A stretch of 64,000 nt of DNA from Nyssa sinensis (lineage: Eukaryota; Streptophyta; Magnoliopsida; Cornales; Nyssaceae). This document shows, in pieces, positions 10,992-21,776 of the stretch (the first letter of the stretch is position 1; the number at the start of each line of letters is the position of its first letter). A program made the translations under genes and the position numbers. Location: NCBI GenBank assembly GCA_008638375.1, contig CM018043.1, positions 37,461,396 to 37,525,395 of the forward strand. Reading direction: 5' to 3'. Below the pieces are notes generated by a model, which was given only the letters and a program-made list of their open reading frames with translations, was not told the DNA's origin and searched no databases.

Positions 10992-13297
10992 TTATGTATG
11001 GGTTGATGTGTATATCTATATGTATACCCACAGGGAGCTTGGGTTTTAGAGAGAGGACAGGAAGAGAAAGACCAAGGGAGAAACCGAGAAGAGTGGAGGG
11101 ATCCAGAAGTGGGAACAAGGGAGAGAGAAGTGCACTGCACCTAGAATCCCAGAAGGTAAGTGTATCAAGCTATGATTCTAATTTTTAAGCTATGATTCTA
11201 ATTTTTAAAATTTTTAAGAGCATGGTACTTAGTTTAAATATTAAGGTCTGAATCTACATGAAATGAGAAAAATAATGCAAGCAAAATCAAATAAAATGAT
11301 GTTGAAACAAAGGGGAAGTAGTGAGTTGCAAGTGGGGGTGGTAATCGTTTGTTTGAGGAACTTTATGTGTTAAAACTTGGTTTAAGGATGGGGGGTCAAT
11401 CCTGTTGAGTGCAGATAGTTATTAAAGGAAAAACGAGTGAAAAACCATGAGAAACGAGTGCTAAATAGAGATTTCTACAGTTGGCCGGAATCTCGTGTTG
11501 GCCTGAGACAGCCATTGTGTTGGCTGTTTCAACGGCCAATATGAAACCATTTTTATTTTTTTTGGGTATGGGAATGAGGTCCCCCTGGTCTGTATGTCCA
11601 AGCGCCATTGAGAGAAGCAAGAAAAATGGACCGGAATAGTGGCCGGAATCGGGAAGGGTGACTGAATCCCACCTGCGTATCCGCCGAGGAAGATGACGGA
11701 GAGGCACTAAGGTTGGGCCGAGTCTGGGCCTGTTTTGATTTAAAGAGTTTTGGGCCTGGTTTGTTTTACATGGGTTGGGGTTTGTTTGTCTTAAAAAAAA
11801 GAAATTTTGGGCCTGTGTCATTTGAACCTTTGGGCCTGTTTGTTTAAAAGAATATTGGGCTAGGGTTGGGCTTGTTTTGTTTAAAGGGGTCTTGAACCTT
11901 AATTTTTTCTTTTTCTTAGGCTACATGGGTTTTGAGCCCAACTGCTTGGGTTAAAGAGAATTTTAAAGAAAAGGAGTGGGAGCTGGGGCGCCTAAGGTTT
12001 GAACCCCCCACTCATGCGTAGTAAAGCCCCACTTAGCCACTGGGCCATTTAGACTCATGTGAACATTACTAAACCAGTTAATATATAATATGTGGTTAAT
12101 TAAATACAAAAAAATAAAAGGGTGCACAGCACCCTGGAGGGACTCGAACCTGTGACATATTGGAGGGGAGGTGACACGCTGGCCAGCGTGCCACCAATGC
12201 GCACCCGACCTGTTTTGCGCAAAAAATATAAATATATATTACATTTAACTTTAATTAATTGATTAAATTATTTTAATTAAATTAAATACACCAAAATGGC
12301 CCAGAGCCCAAATAAGACAAGTTATATATGTTTTATTACTATCTTGGACCTTCTAAGACCAACGGTGAGGTCCGTGACCCGAGACAAGGTCCCGAAAAAT
12401 AAAAGACCGTAGAACCCTTAAAAATTACCAAAATGCCCCTGAGTTGAAACGTAGTCAAACGAACTCCGAATTAAATAAAAAAATAGTGAATTTTATTATT
12501 CCAACCATTCCGGATTCAACCATAGAGTCCGATTTGTGAAAAGAGGCCTCGGGATGTAAGGACCCGTAAAAGTGCAACATGATCGTTTTGCCCTTTTTAG
12601 CTCAAATGTCCGAATTGAATTCCGCGAAAGCCTAAACCTATTTTCTTCAACGTTTCGGAGTCAAAAACAGAGTTTAATTTAGAAAAATAGAAACTCATAA
12701 AATAAAGACATAAAATTTGATGAATAGCATAATTCAAGTAGCAAATGAACTGAGTTACATTTTATGATTTTAGGGATATTGAGAGGCAAGAAGAAGGTGG
12801 TCTGACCTTCTATATCGTCATTGTTAGTTCCACTACACAGCGAGCACTACATCCTAGGGTTGAGATCAACCCAATTAGGTACGATATATTGTGTTAAGTA
12901 AGAAATAGAATTAAGTTTAGGAATAACTGTCATGTTGACTTGATGATTTACATGTTTGTTTTATTACTTATATGCTTATGTGTTTTATGTTACCTTTTTG
13001 AAAGTTGGTGATGAGTGTAAATCATGACTATGTGTACATCGCACATGTTAGCATAGTGTGTGGATTATGTTTTTTTTTAGAATTGTTGGGATTATGAAAT
13101 AGGTGATATAAAGCATGTGTTAAATGGACTATGCATGACATGTGACCTTGATGAAAGGATCTTCTGATTTGAATGTTATCGTGTGATACATCATTTAAAG
13201 CATGCTGCATGTGTGGATATGATGCTTTATTGAGATTACGTTATGGTGTGGTAGAGTCAAAGCATATTGGCATGGTGTGATTCCTTGGACATGACAC

Positions 13298-13547
13298 GAC
13301 ATGATATTGCACTTGGTACCCGAACCAGCGGGAGTGATCCGTGAAGGGACATGGTATTGCACTTGGTACCCGAACCAGCGGGAGCGATCCGCGAAAGGAC
13401 ATGGTATTGCATTTGGTACCCGAACCAGCGGGAGCGATCCGCGAAGGGACATGATGTTGCATTTGGTGCCCGAACTAGCGGGAGCGATCCGCGAAGGGAC
13501 ATGATATTGTGGTTGGTACCCGAACCAACGGGAGCGATCCGTGAAGG
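13298..13547. repeat. Five exact-length 50-bp tandem units inside a solo LTR
   Basis: GGTACC (GGTGCC once) recurs at 13315, 13365, 13415, 13465 and 13515, exactly 50 bp apart. The unit has the core TACCCGAACCAGCGGGAG followed by GATCCGCGAAGGGAC. Units differ by only a few transitions, which indicates recent expansion. Other LTRs of the family carry a single related copy. Confidence 0.95.
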
Positions 13548-13663
13548 GACATTACATTGCATTGCATTACATTACATTACATGAGTTGATATGGACATGG
13601 CATAGATTTGACATGGTTGTGGCATAGAGTGGTGTGGGTGTTTCATGGGCATTATCACTATAT

Positions 13664-13850
13664 TGCATGGATAATATGGATGGCATGTGGATTATTGCTA
13701 TTACGTGGCATGGAACAATTTGGAAAGCATGTGGATTATCGTTACTACATTGCATGGATAATATGGATGGCATGTGGATTATTGCTATTATATGGCATGG
13801 ACGATTTGGAAAGCATATGGATTATTGTTATTACATTACATGAATGATTT
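13664..13850. repeat. Two 87-bp tandem units (each ~44+43 bp)
   Basis: TGCATGGATAATATGGATGG occurs at 13664 and again at 13751. Each unit splits into two related halves containing GCATGTGGATTATTGCTATT and its variant. A decayed third unit continues to about 13860. Confidence 0.85.
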
Positions 13851-16247
13851 AGAATGCATGTAGAGATGAATGTACACTTACACATGCCACGCCTTAGATT
13901 ATGTTAATGAGTTGGATGACATGTAAATTATTGCTAGTACATTGTATGCATGATGTTGAAAAGCCATGTAGATATAACTGTACACTTGCACATGCCACGC
14001 CCTTAATTTTGTTTCTTGCATTAGCATTATATTGTACCAGCAGTTGAACTGACCCTATTCATATGACAAACATTTCAGATGATGCTCCCAGCACTTGAGA
14101 CTTGAGGAAGTCTTACAGGGTGGAGGAGATATGAGCTTAGGAGGATATTTGGCCCATGAGGGCATATTTTGTGATGTAGGGCTTAAGCATGAATGACATG
14201 TTGAATGTTTTTATTGACTGTGCTTTATATAGATGTACATTGAAGGAAATGAATGTAAGTTTGGGTTGAATCCATTAAATTGTTCTTTATTTCTTTATTA
14301 TTATATTTTCCTTTCGTCAAGTCAATCGCGCCACGGGTTCGCTGGAATTCGGGGTGTGACAGTCCTAATCCGTCCACAATTAATCCGCCCATTTAGTTAG
14401 TGGTTCATAAATGAGTTGAGTAATAAGGAACTCGTCAATTAGCGGGTTAATATGAGTTGAATATGTGTGTTTGACGGGTTGAGAATGAAAAATAACAAAA
14501 TAGTATAAATATATATATATATATTTATATTTTTATCTCCATTTGACAAAGAACAAAATAGTAAAATATATACAATAGATTATAAAATAAAATTAATATT
14601 TAGAGAATTATATATGTATAAGTATATGTGTATATATGTACACACACATGCACAAGACTTTCTAGAATTATTAGAGTAGCTATATATGAATCTTAAAATG
14701 GTAGGCCATTGTGCAAGAGCATCCAAAAACTCTCAAACACCGTTACTGTCCCTTGTCATCTAATTAATCCAACATTTCAACCATTAATTGAAGCATTGCA
14801 TTATTGAGGTTGGTTTAAAGATTTGAGTGGCATCATAATTATGCGACATGATCAATGGCCTATGAGATTAATCCATTGCATTTTGGATTAAGTTGAACTA
14901 AAGCAAGCAGCAGAATTGAATTGATGAGCTAATGGAAATTTTTGAATTAATGTAGCAATGCATCTAAGAGAAAACCATCTAACCTATTCTTTTAATAATC
15001 AACATACCAACAAATCATTATTGTCTTTGAAAATTTCATATGATAAAAGTTTTCTTTCCTCTCACAAAACCTTATCTCTTAGTAGCGACTCTAATCCTAT
15101 AGTCCTAATCAAGTTATGAATGTTCAGAGATAATTACATAGATTTGAATCCTCTTGCAAGTTTTGTTTAAGTCCCTAGATAATGTTATTTATCAAAACAA
15201 CTATTTAAGTGGTTATTAGTTTAACAATTTAGTTCATGCTAGAAAAGAAAATGAACCCGTGAAAACAATCACCATAAATTTTGCTTGATTAGATTTCCTA
15301 ATAGAGAAATAATTTTTTTTTTAATGTGTATTCACAAAAGTTTTAACAGAGAAACATGATAAATTTTATTAGTCATATTACTTGATTGAGATGCGATAAT
15401 TTTAGGTAGTGTTTTGTTTCTAAAAAAACGTTAGGTAGCAGGGTCAAATTTGGGTTGACTCGACCCATTTATGACCTAACCCGTATTCAACCAGACCAAT
15501 TCAGGTCAAATATGGGTTCAACCCGTTTATGAGCCGACCCATTTACAACCCGCCCAACCCACCCGTTTTGCCAAGTATACACTAGAGTAGTGGACTTGGG
15601 GTTATTGTATTAGTGTATTTGGAATACAAAGAACTGGATCACTATAAGAAACATGTCATATAAAATTGTCATCTTTGACGTGATTCTTATATTCACTATT
15701 CGCACTTAATCGTGAGAGAATAGTAAACTTAAGTTCTTAATGTTGGTGACTTTAAGTTACCAATGAGTGAGGTGTCTTAGATCAACATCTCAGTATCTTG
15801 AAAAATTATTGTTTAGACTACGAGAACACACATATTTTCAAGATGGAATCTACATCCTCTAAATTAGAGAGAAGGATATCACCAATGTATTAATTCAATT
15901 GATTAATCACTGAAATTCGGATCCGGTCTTTTCAATAAACTGTTAATTGAAATGTTAACCATTTTATAGTGATTAATAATTAGTGAATTAAGTTGTAAAA
16001 ATAATTAGGAATTGGTTTACCAATATATAAGCTCAAATCGTAATTATTGATATCCAAGTAGAAAGGCCCACTGTATATGTTTAGTGATTTTGAATTTTTC
16101 TCTATTTGACCAAATTAGAGTGCAATTCTAATTATTTAGTGAAATTAATTAGAATTAATTAAGAGTTAATTAGAAACTAATTGACTAATTGGAACTAATT
16201 TGGTGGGACCCTAAATCCCTCTTTTTGCCCTAATTTTGGAAACCCTT

Positions 16248-16259
16248 ATAAATATATAA
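16248..16259 (+). promoter_or_regulatory. TATA box of the Copia LTR
   Basis: TATAAATATATA lies about 200 bp upstream of the nested solo LTR and is followed by a purine-rich leader (GAGAGAGTAAAAGAGGAGCC). It is the best candidate for the Copia core promoter. Confidence 0.55.
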
Positions 16260-16462
16260 TATAAGGGGGATAGCCGCATACAAGCTAATATATTATTTTC
16301 TTGCGAGAGAGTAAAAGAGGAGCCCACTCTCTTTTCTGGTGTATAGCTTGCATAGAGGGCAAAGAGGAAAAGACCTAGAGGAGTAAGAGAAGGAAGATTG
16401 CATCAATCTTTTCAAGAAAGCTTATTCAACAATCAAGATTTTCAAGAACAAGGTAATTATAA

Positions 16463-19009
16463 TATAGAGACCTGAAAAATGAGGGTAAATTTTTTTTTTT
16501 ACCGGTAAGACACTATTCATGCACTATTTGTCGGTAGGGCACTACACATGCACATTTAAACATAAGCCATGGTTAGGAGAATATTTTGAGTATGTCATAG
16601 AAGGGAAATAAGCTTAGAATGTTCAAATACACCTCCTGCTAAAAAATTTGAGCTTGTTTCGAAGACAGTTTCCAAAATGGACCATTGGTTAGAGAAAAAA
16701 GAAATCAGAAAGAAAGAGAGAGAGAAGCTGAGTTAGAGAGTGGTGGGCATTGGCAGAAGCTTGAACCTAAGGAGGAGAAGAGGGCACACAACAAAAGAGA
16801 GAAAAACCCAAAAATAGGTGAGTTGGTGCATTCTGTTTTTAATTTCTTTAAAGCATAACAGTTTGATTTGATTTTAGGGTCTGATTGAGCATGGAATAGG
16901 GTAGAAGTTACAAGTTGAATCAAAGAAAATGGTTAAGGATTGAGAGATTTAGAGGCATTTACAGGTTGTTAGAATAAAATGGGTCACTTACATTTTATGC
17001 ATGGAACTTGTTTAAAATGGTGAGGAAATGTTCCTCTTGAATGCAGAAAAACTATGGGAATGCATTCGAGTTAAAACAGTAGAGAAACATGGGTCAAAAA
17101 TGAAAAGTTATAGTTGGCCGAAGCTACGATTCTTGGCCATTTCATGGAGATCTAATGGATAAAAGTGAAAACCAAGATTAGAAATGGAATCTAGGGGAAA
17201 AATAGAAGAAAACTGCGTTTTTAAAACATGAAAAACTGATCGGAACAGTGTCGCTGGCATTGGAGAAGACGCCGAAACCTCGCCGGAACCCTACTGGAAA
17301 GTCGAGGAAGAAGGGACACTGTTCGGGTCTTGGGTCCGAGTCGGGTTCGGGTTCGGGTCGGGTTAAGATCGACCCACCACCCCCACGTGTCAACCGTATG
17401 TTTTAAATTTAAAATGGGATTGTGGATGTTTGGCTACAGGGATAAGAAATTGAAATTGGAATTGAATTAAGAATAGGGATATACTATCCCTATTTTGGGG
17501 CTTAGCCACTGTTTGGCTATTCGGATTTGGAATAGGGAATTTTGAAAATTTCAATTTAACCCCTCAACTTCTTGAAACTCTAATTTGACCCCCAGAACTT
17601 TAATTATTATAATTGGATCCCTAAATAAAATATTAATTTAATTAATTAATTAATTAAATTAAATTATTTTAAATGTCACAAAGTGGCCTGGAATCCAAAT
17701 GAGACAAGTCATTAGTGTATTTTGACTATCTCGACCATTCTAAGACCAATGGTGAGGTCCGTTTTACGAGACGGGGTTTCAAAAAATAAAAGACCCGTAA
17801 TAACATTAAGAAAATTACCAAAATGCCCCTGAGTTAAAATGCAGTCAAACGAACTCCAATTAAAGTAAACAAATAGTGGGATTTTATTATTTCAACCATT
17901 CCGGACTCAACCTGTGGAGTCCAATTTACGAAAAGGGGTTTCGGGATGTAAGGACCTGTAAAAAGTACAAAATGACCGTTTTGCCCTTTTTAGTACAGAA
18001 GTCCAAATTGAATTCTGCGAAAGCCTAAACCAACTTTCTTTGACGTTCCGGACTCAATGGTAGAGTTTATTTTAGTAAAATAAAAACTCATAAAATAAAG
18101 ACATAAAATTTGATAAATAGCATAATTCAAGTAGCAAATGAACTGAGTAATATTTCATGATTTTAGGAACACTGAAAGGTAAAGAGAAGGTGGTCTGACC
18201 TTCTGCATTCTTACTGTTAGTTTCGCTACGCTACGAGTATGACTTCTTAGGTTGAGACAAAATCATCAGGTATGATATATTGTGCTAAGTAAGAAATATG
18301 ATTAAGTTTAGGAGTAATTGCCATGTTGACTTGATGATTCATACAATTGTTGATTACTTATATGCTTATGTGTTTCTTGTTATCCTTTTTGAAAGTTTGG
18401 CTAAGTGATGGGTGTGGATCATGACTATATGTATATCCCATGTGTTGGCATAATGTGTGAATTATATTTTTCGAGAATTGCTGAGATTATGAAATATGCA
18501 ACTTAAAGTATATGTTTAAATGGACTATGCATGGCATGTACCCTTGATGGAGGGGTTTTATGATTGGAATGATATTGTGTAATACATTGCCCAAAGCATG
18601 CTTCATGTGTGGATAAGATGCTTCATTATGATTACATTATGGCATGGTGGAATCAGAGCATATTGGCATAGTGTGATTCCTTGGAACATAGTGTGGGTTG
18701 AGCATGTGGTGTTGTGCATTATGAGGATGTAGATCCTGTGGTGAAAAGCCCAAAATCGGCCATTGGGGCTATCTTGAAGGCTACACTTGAACATGACTTA
18801 GACTAATTTTGGCCATTGGTTAAAGAGATATTTGACTACCATTTGGGACTTATCTTGGGTAAGTCTAGTTAACGAATTTTCATTTTTATTTTTTGGGAAC
18901 AGAGGAAAATAGATGAGTAATCAATCAAATCTATTTAATTATCATTTATTAATGTCTTTTTAATTCATTTTCACTCACCCCCGGGTTTTTGAAAATTCAG
19001 GGCGTGACA
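16463..19009 (+). mobile_element. Solo LTR, Tekay-like family B
   Basis: Begins TATAGAGACCTGAAAA (first TG changed to TA) and ends TTCAGGGCGTGACA, plus-sense orientation. It is flanked by TATAA on both sides (16458-16462 and 19010-19014). Removing it rejoins the Copia LTR end to the PBS. It carries a four-tract G-quadruplex motif (17343-17362) and the paired palindrome module (17967-18068). No coding sequence of the element remains. Confidence 0.9.
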
Positions 19010-19105
19010 TATAACCTCTCTTTTCAAGATTGTATGATTCATGTAAAGAAAAAGATCCAAATAGATTTTTAAAATCACTTTCGCTGTATTTACAAGCCCA
19101 ACAAT

Positions 19106-19117
19106 TGGCATCAGAGC
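19106..19117 (+). promoter_or_regulatory. Copia primer-binding site
   Basis: TGGCATCAGAGC, two bases after the LTR end, differs by one base from the usual complement of the plant initiator-tRNA-Met 3' end (TGGTATCAGAGC). It fixes the LTR boundary and the plus orientation. Confidence 0.85.
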
Positions 19118-20238
19118 AACTTTACATGAATCCATCAATTTTGATGGTTGTGTTTATTTTGCTCTAAACCTATTCATGGATCCCAATTAAAATAAAGAGT
19201 TGTTGTGGATATGATATTAAAATGTGATTTTGTGGTACAATATATAGATACAAAGATTTAATCATTATTTAAAACCCTAGATTATTGAATGTAATTTCTT
19301 GAGCCCTGTATATTGGATGGGTATGAGGATGTCCCTTAGAGTATAATATATAGTATTGCCGCATGAGATGCAGCAGCGGTTGCACTAGGTATTTGAGACC
19401 ATATTTCCCATAATTTTTAAAGAAGGGTTTCTCTTTTTATGATGATGTTGATGGTGCGACTAAACAAGTGTACACTTTAGTGCTCTATCAAAGGGATTTT
19501 GATATAAGCATTAACTTTAAATATATTTTTTAAAAGAATCAGTTTTGATATTTAATTAAATTGAACTCACTAGCCACTCATGTGACTTTATAAAAAATAC
19601 AATGGATATTAGATATCCAAATGAATGGTTTATTCTTTTATACTTCAATTTTTTAATATCAAATTAATTTGTATATATTATTTCATATATTGAACAGTTT
19701 ATGTCCAGCGACATTGTAAAACAAAATTGATCAGTTATAATTATAAATAAAAAAGATAAGAAGAATTTTTTCACAGTTAGATATTTGATACCTACCTTAG
19801 CAGCCTTAATTCTTGAAAGTTTTTTTTACTAATGTATTTATGAATGGGCAGGCAGCTAATTTTTTTTTTTATTAATTTTTTTCTCTGGTCAGGTGTTTAA
19901 ATTCATGGGTATTGGATACTTATGTATATTACTTTAGAAAATTGTTTGGCTATGTGATACTCAAATAGTTTCTGGGCTCAAATTTTATTTTCTATATCCA
20001 TACTTTTATATTATGGGTATGAGATACCCATGGGTATTTGATACCCAAATATGTTGGATTTAAAATTATACAAATTATAGGTTAAGTGAGACTTAACCTA
20101 CAGGGGTTCTTGGATACAAGGATTAAATCTTAGTATATCCTAGGATATACATGAATGATGTATATGTTTATTCGCATGCTTAAATGGTTTAATATTTTAT
20201 TTCTCATATTTGAATGATTCATTTATGTGAATAGATGT

Positions 20239-20276
<38 letters not shown>

Positions 20277-21478
20277 GGTTGGCCATTAGGAATTATGTAA
20301 TCAATTTGGTTTTGAGGCAATTGTAAAGGGCAATGGACTTAAAGAAATTTCCTGTAAAAGGGCTAGTTTCATTGGTTTCCCTAACCTACTTATTTTATTT
20401 TCTTTTAGATTTGATGTAAATTCACTCATGTGAATATAAGTTCTCCATGTAAATATAAGTTCTTCATGTAAATAAATTTTATTTTATTTCAAGAATGAAG
20501 AATATACTACAAAGTGGATGACATAAAGAAAATCAAGAAAGGCTCAAGTTTGCAACCATTTTTAGTTACCTTGTAGATTTGGCCATGAGAGATATGAGAT
20601 TGTTTTTATTATTATTTTTAGATGCATGTGTTCTCTTTATGCATGAAATAATAATGCATGATATTTTATTTTTGTTAATAAATATCATTAGTGATCCATG
20701 AATAGGTAGATCTCATATGTTAATAATATTCATTTAGTTTTTTATCTAAATGGAAGCATATTTGAATTATTATTAATACATGAGATATTTTTTTATGCAT
20801 GAGATGCATAATGAGATTATTATTTATATACATGAGATGTGTAATGTCGTTATTATTAATAATGAAATATTTAATTATACATGAGATGTATAATAATATC
20901 CTCAGTTTATAAGTGGGAGAGGGATCCTTTATGAAAGGTCTCATAGTCTTCCATCATCAGTACATAGTAAGACAAAAGTAAGCACCTCGTGTTATCTTTG
21001 AGTAACCTCGATACGAAAGATGCTTATTTTTGTTGGCTACAAGTAAGAACCTCTTAGGATAAAATTGGAAGAGACAGGTGTGTGGGTGATCTCCCCACGG
21101 AGACACTACTCACAACGGTTGTCTTTTACTTCAAGATGATGGTATACACTTGGGAATGGTATTCTCCCCATGGAGTTTGTTGCTTTCTTTTGAAGACTAA
21201 AAGATATTGGAAGTTACGATTTTATTTAACATGAGATGTCTAGATAATAAGATTATATAGGATATGATGGTCCTCCTAATTATATAAATTGAATTGTCAT
21301 CCCTATAGAACATTTTATTTATAGGGTTAGGTTCCAATGCATTCATTGAAAGTGGCTTGAGGATACCTGCTATATGATTATGAAAACAAAAGTTATTTAT
21401 TGTTTATTTTACATCCATGTTAATGGATGCTTGTACATGATTCTTGGATGTCTATTTAATCCACTTTGCTATCATCAT
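19118..21478 (+). other. Copia 5' leader, AT-rich, non-coding
   Basis: About 2.4 kb between the PBS and the first recognisable gag codons. It contains a (CT)n run at 20242-20274 and a set of GGNTAT/ATANCC hairpins (19603, 19909, 20014-20046). No ORF above 75 codons makes sense. An additional small insertion could hide here, but no duplication was found. Confidence 0.5.
20242..20274. repeat. (CT)n microsatellite
   Basis: Uninterrupted CT dinucleotide run of about 33 bp in the Copia leader. Confidence 0.95.
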
Positions 21479-21776
21479 AAAAGAAAAGAAGTTGACTTGA
21501 TCTAAATTAAGTAAACTGGAAAGGAACTTAGATATTATACTCACAATTGAGAGGTACAACTATGTGCTCAGTACAGATTGTTCAGACCTTCCAGGTGCTA
21601 ATGCATCCTAAAAGGACAATAACACATATGATAGGTGGGTCAAGGCTGATGAGGTGGCACAATGCTATATTCTAGTTTCGATGTCCAATGTGTTATAGCA
21701 TCAACATCAAACTTTTCAGAGTGTTAAGGATATAATCCTTAACATCAATGAGATGTTTGGGGATCAAGGGCGTCCT
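21479..21776 (+). pseudogene. Copia gag, N-terminal part
   Basis: One forward frame reads KLTGKNLDIILTIERYNYVL, then DRWVKADEVAQCYILVSMSN and NINEMFGDQG, the conserved N-terminal half of a Copia gag protein (UBN2-type domain). Two in-frame stops occur (after GANAS and after SNVL). It is cut at 21776 by a solo LTR and resumes at 25485. Confidence 0.8.

Larger units (their letters stand above)
10528..14361 (+). mobile_element. Solo LTR, Tekay-like Gypsy family B
   Basis: The segment starts TGTAAAGATTGAAATT and ends GAATTCGGGGTGTGACA, the same ends as the LTRs of the full element at 26868-37982, in plus-sense orientation. It is flanked by 5-bp duplications GTCCT (10523-10527 and 14362-14366). 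No internal element sequence is present, so it is a solo LTR. It contains (AG)n at 10957-10988, two GGTTCRA-type hairpins on the minus strand (11997-12006, 12140-12150), a 50-bp tandem array (13298) and an 87-bp duplication (13664). At 3834 bp it is longer than the 2.9-kb LTRs of the full element, partly because of these arrays. Confidence 0.9.
10490..15580. mobile_element. Small DNA-transposon-like insert (hAT- or Mutator-like), itself carrying a solo LTR
   Basis: The Copia LTR is interrupted here. ACTAGAGTA stands on both sides (10481-10489 and 15581-15589), while the uninterrupted LTR at 39978-39986 has it once, so it is a 9-bp target duplication. An 8-bp reading (CACTAGAG with one change) is also possible. 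Without the solo LTR the insert is ~1.25 kb and non-coding, with repeated AACCCG/ACCCGCC motifs near both ends. The right end, read inward, is GTATACTTGGCAAAACGGG, which recalls plant hAT termini. The left end AAAGTGATAAATG matches it only weakly, so the superfamily stays open. Confidence 0.6.
10181..19103 (+). mobile_element. Copia 5' LTR, split by two insertions
   Basis: Three blocks make up a ~1.3-kb LTR: 10181-10489, 15581-16462 and 19010-19103. Block 1 aligns with 39698-39990 and block 2 with 39976-40441. The end AAGCCCAACA at 19103 makes TGTT..AACA ends, directly followed by the PBS. Block 2 carries a TATA box (16248) and the presumed transcription start. The preceding 5 bp are GAAAA (10176-10180). 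The partner duplication is lost because the 3' LTR is truncated. Confidence 0.85.

Noticed and set aside
11997..12040. A true tRNA gene on the minus strand
   Set aside because: A and B boxes are present, but the T stem does not pair and no acceptor stem or anticodon arm can be formed. Kept only as a tRNA-like signal.
13298..13547. CRISPR-like 50-bp periodic array
   Set aside because: Adjacent units are full copies of one another with no spacers, inside an LTR.
17178..17393. 71-codon minus-strand ORF rich in Pro/Asp/Gly
   Set aside because: It is the translation of the GGGTC/GACCC-rich LTR segment, and related LTRs break the frame.
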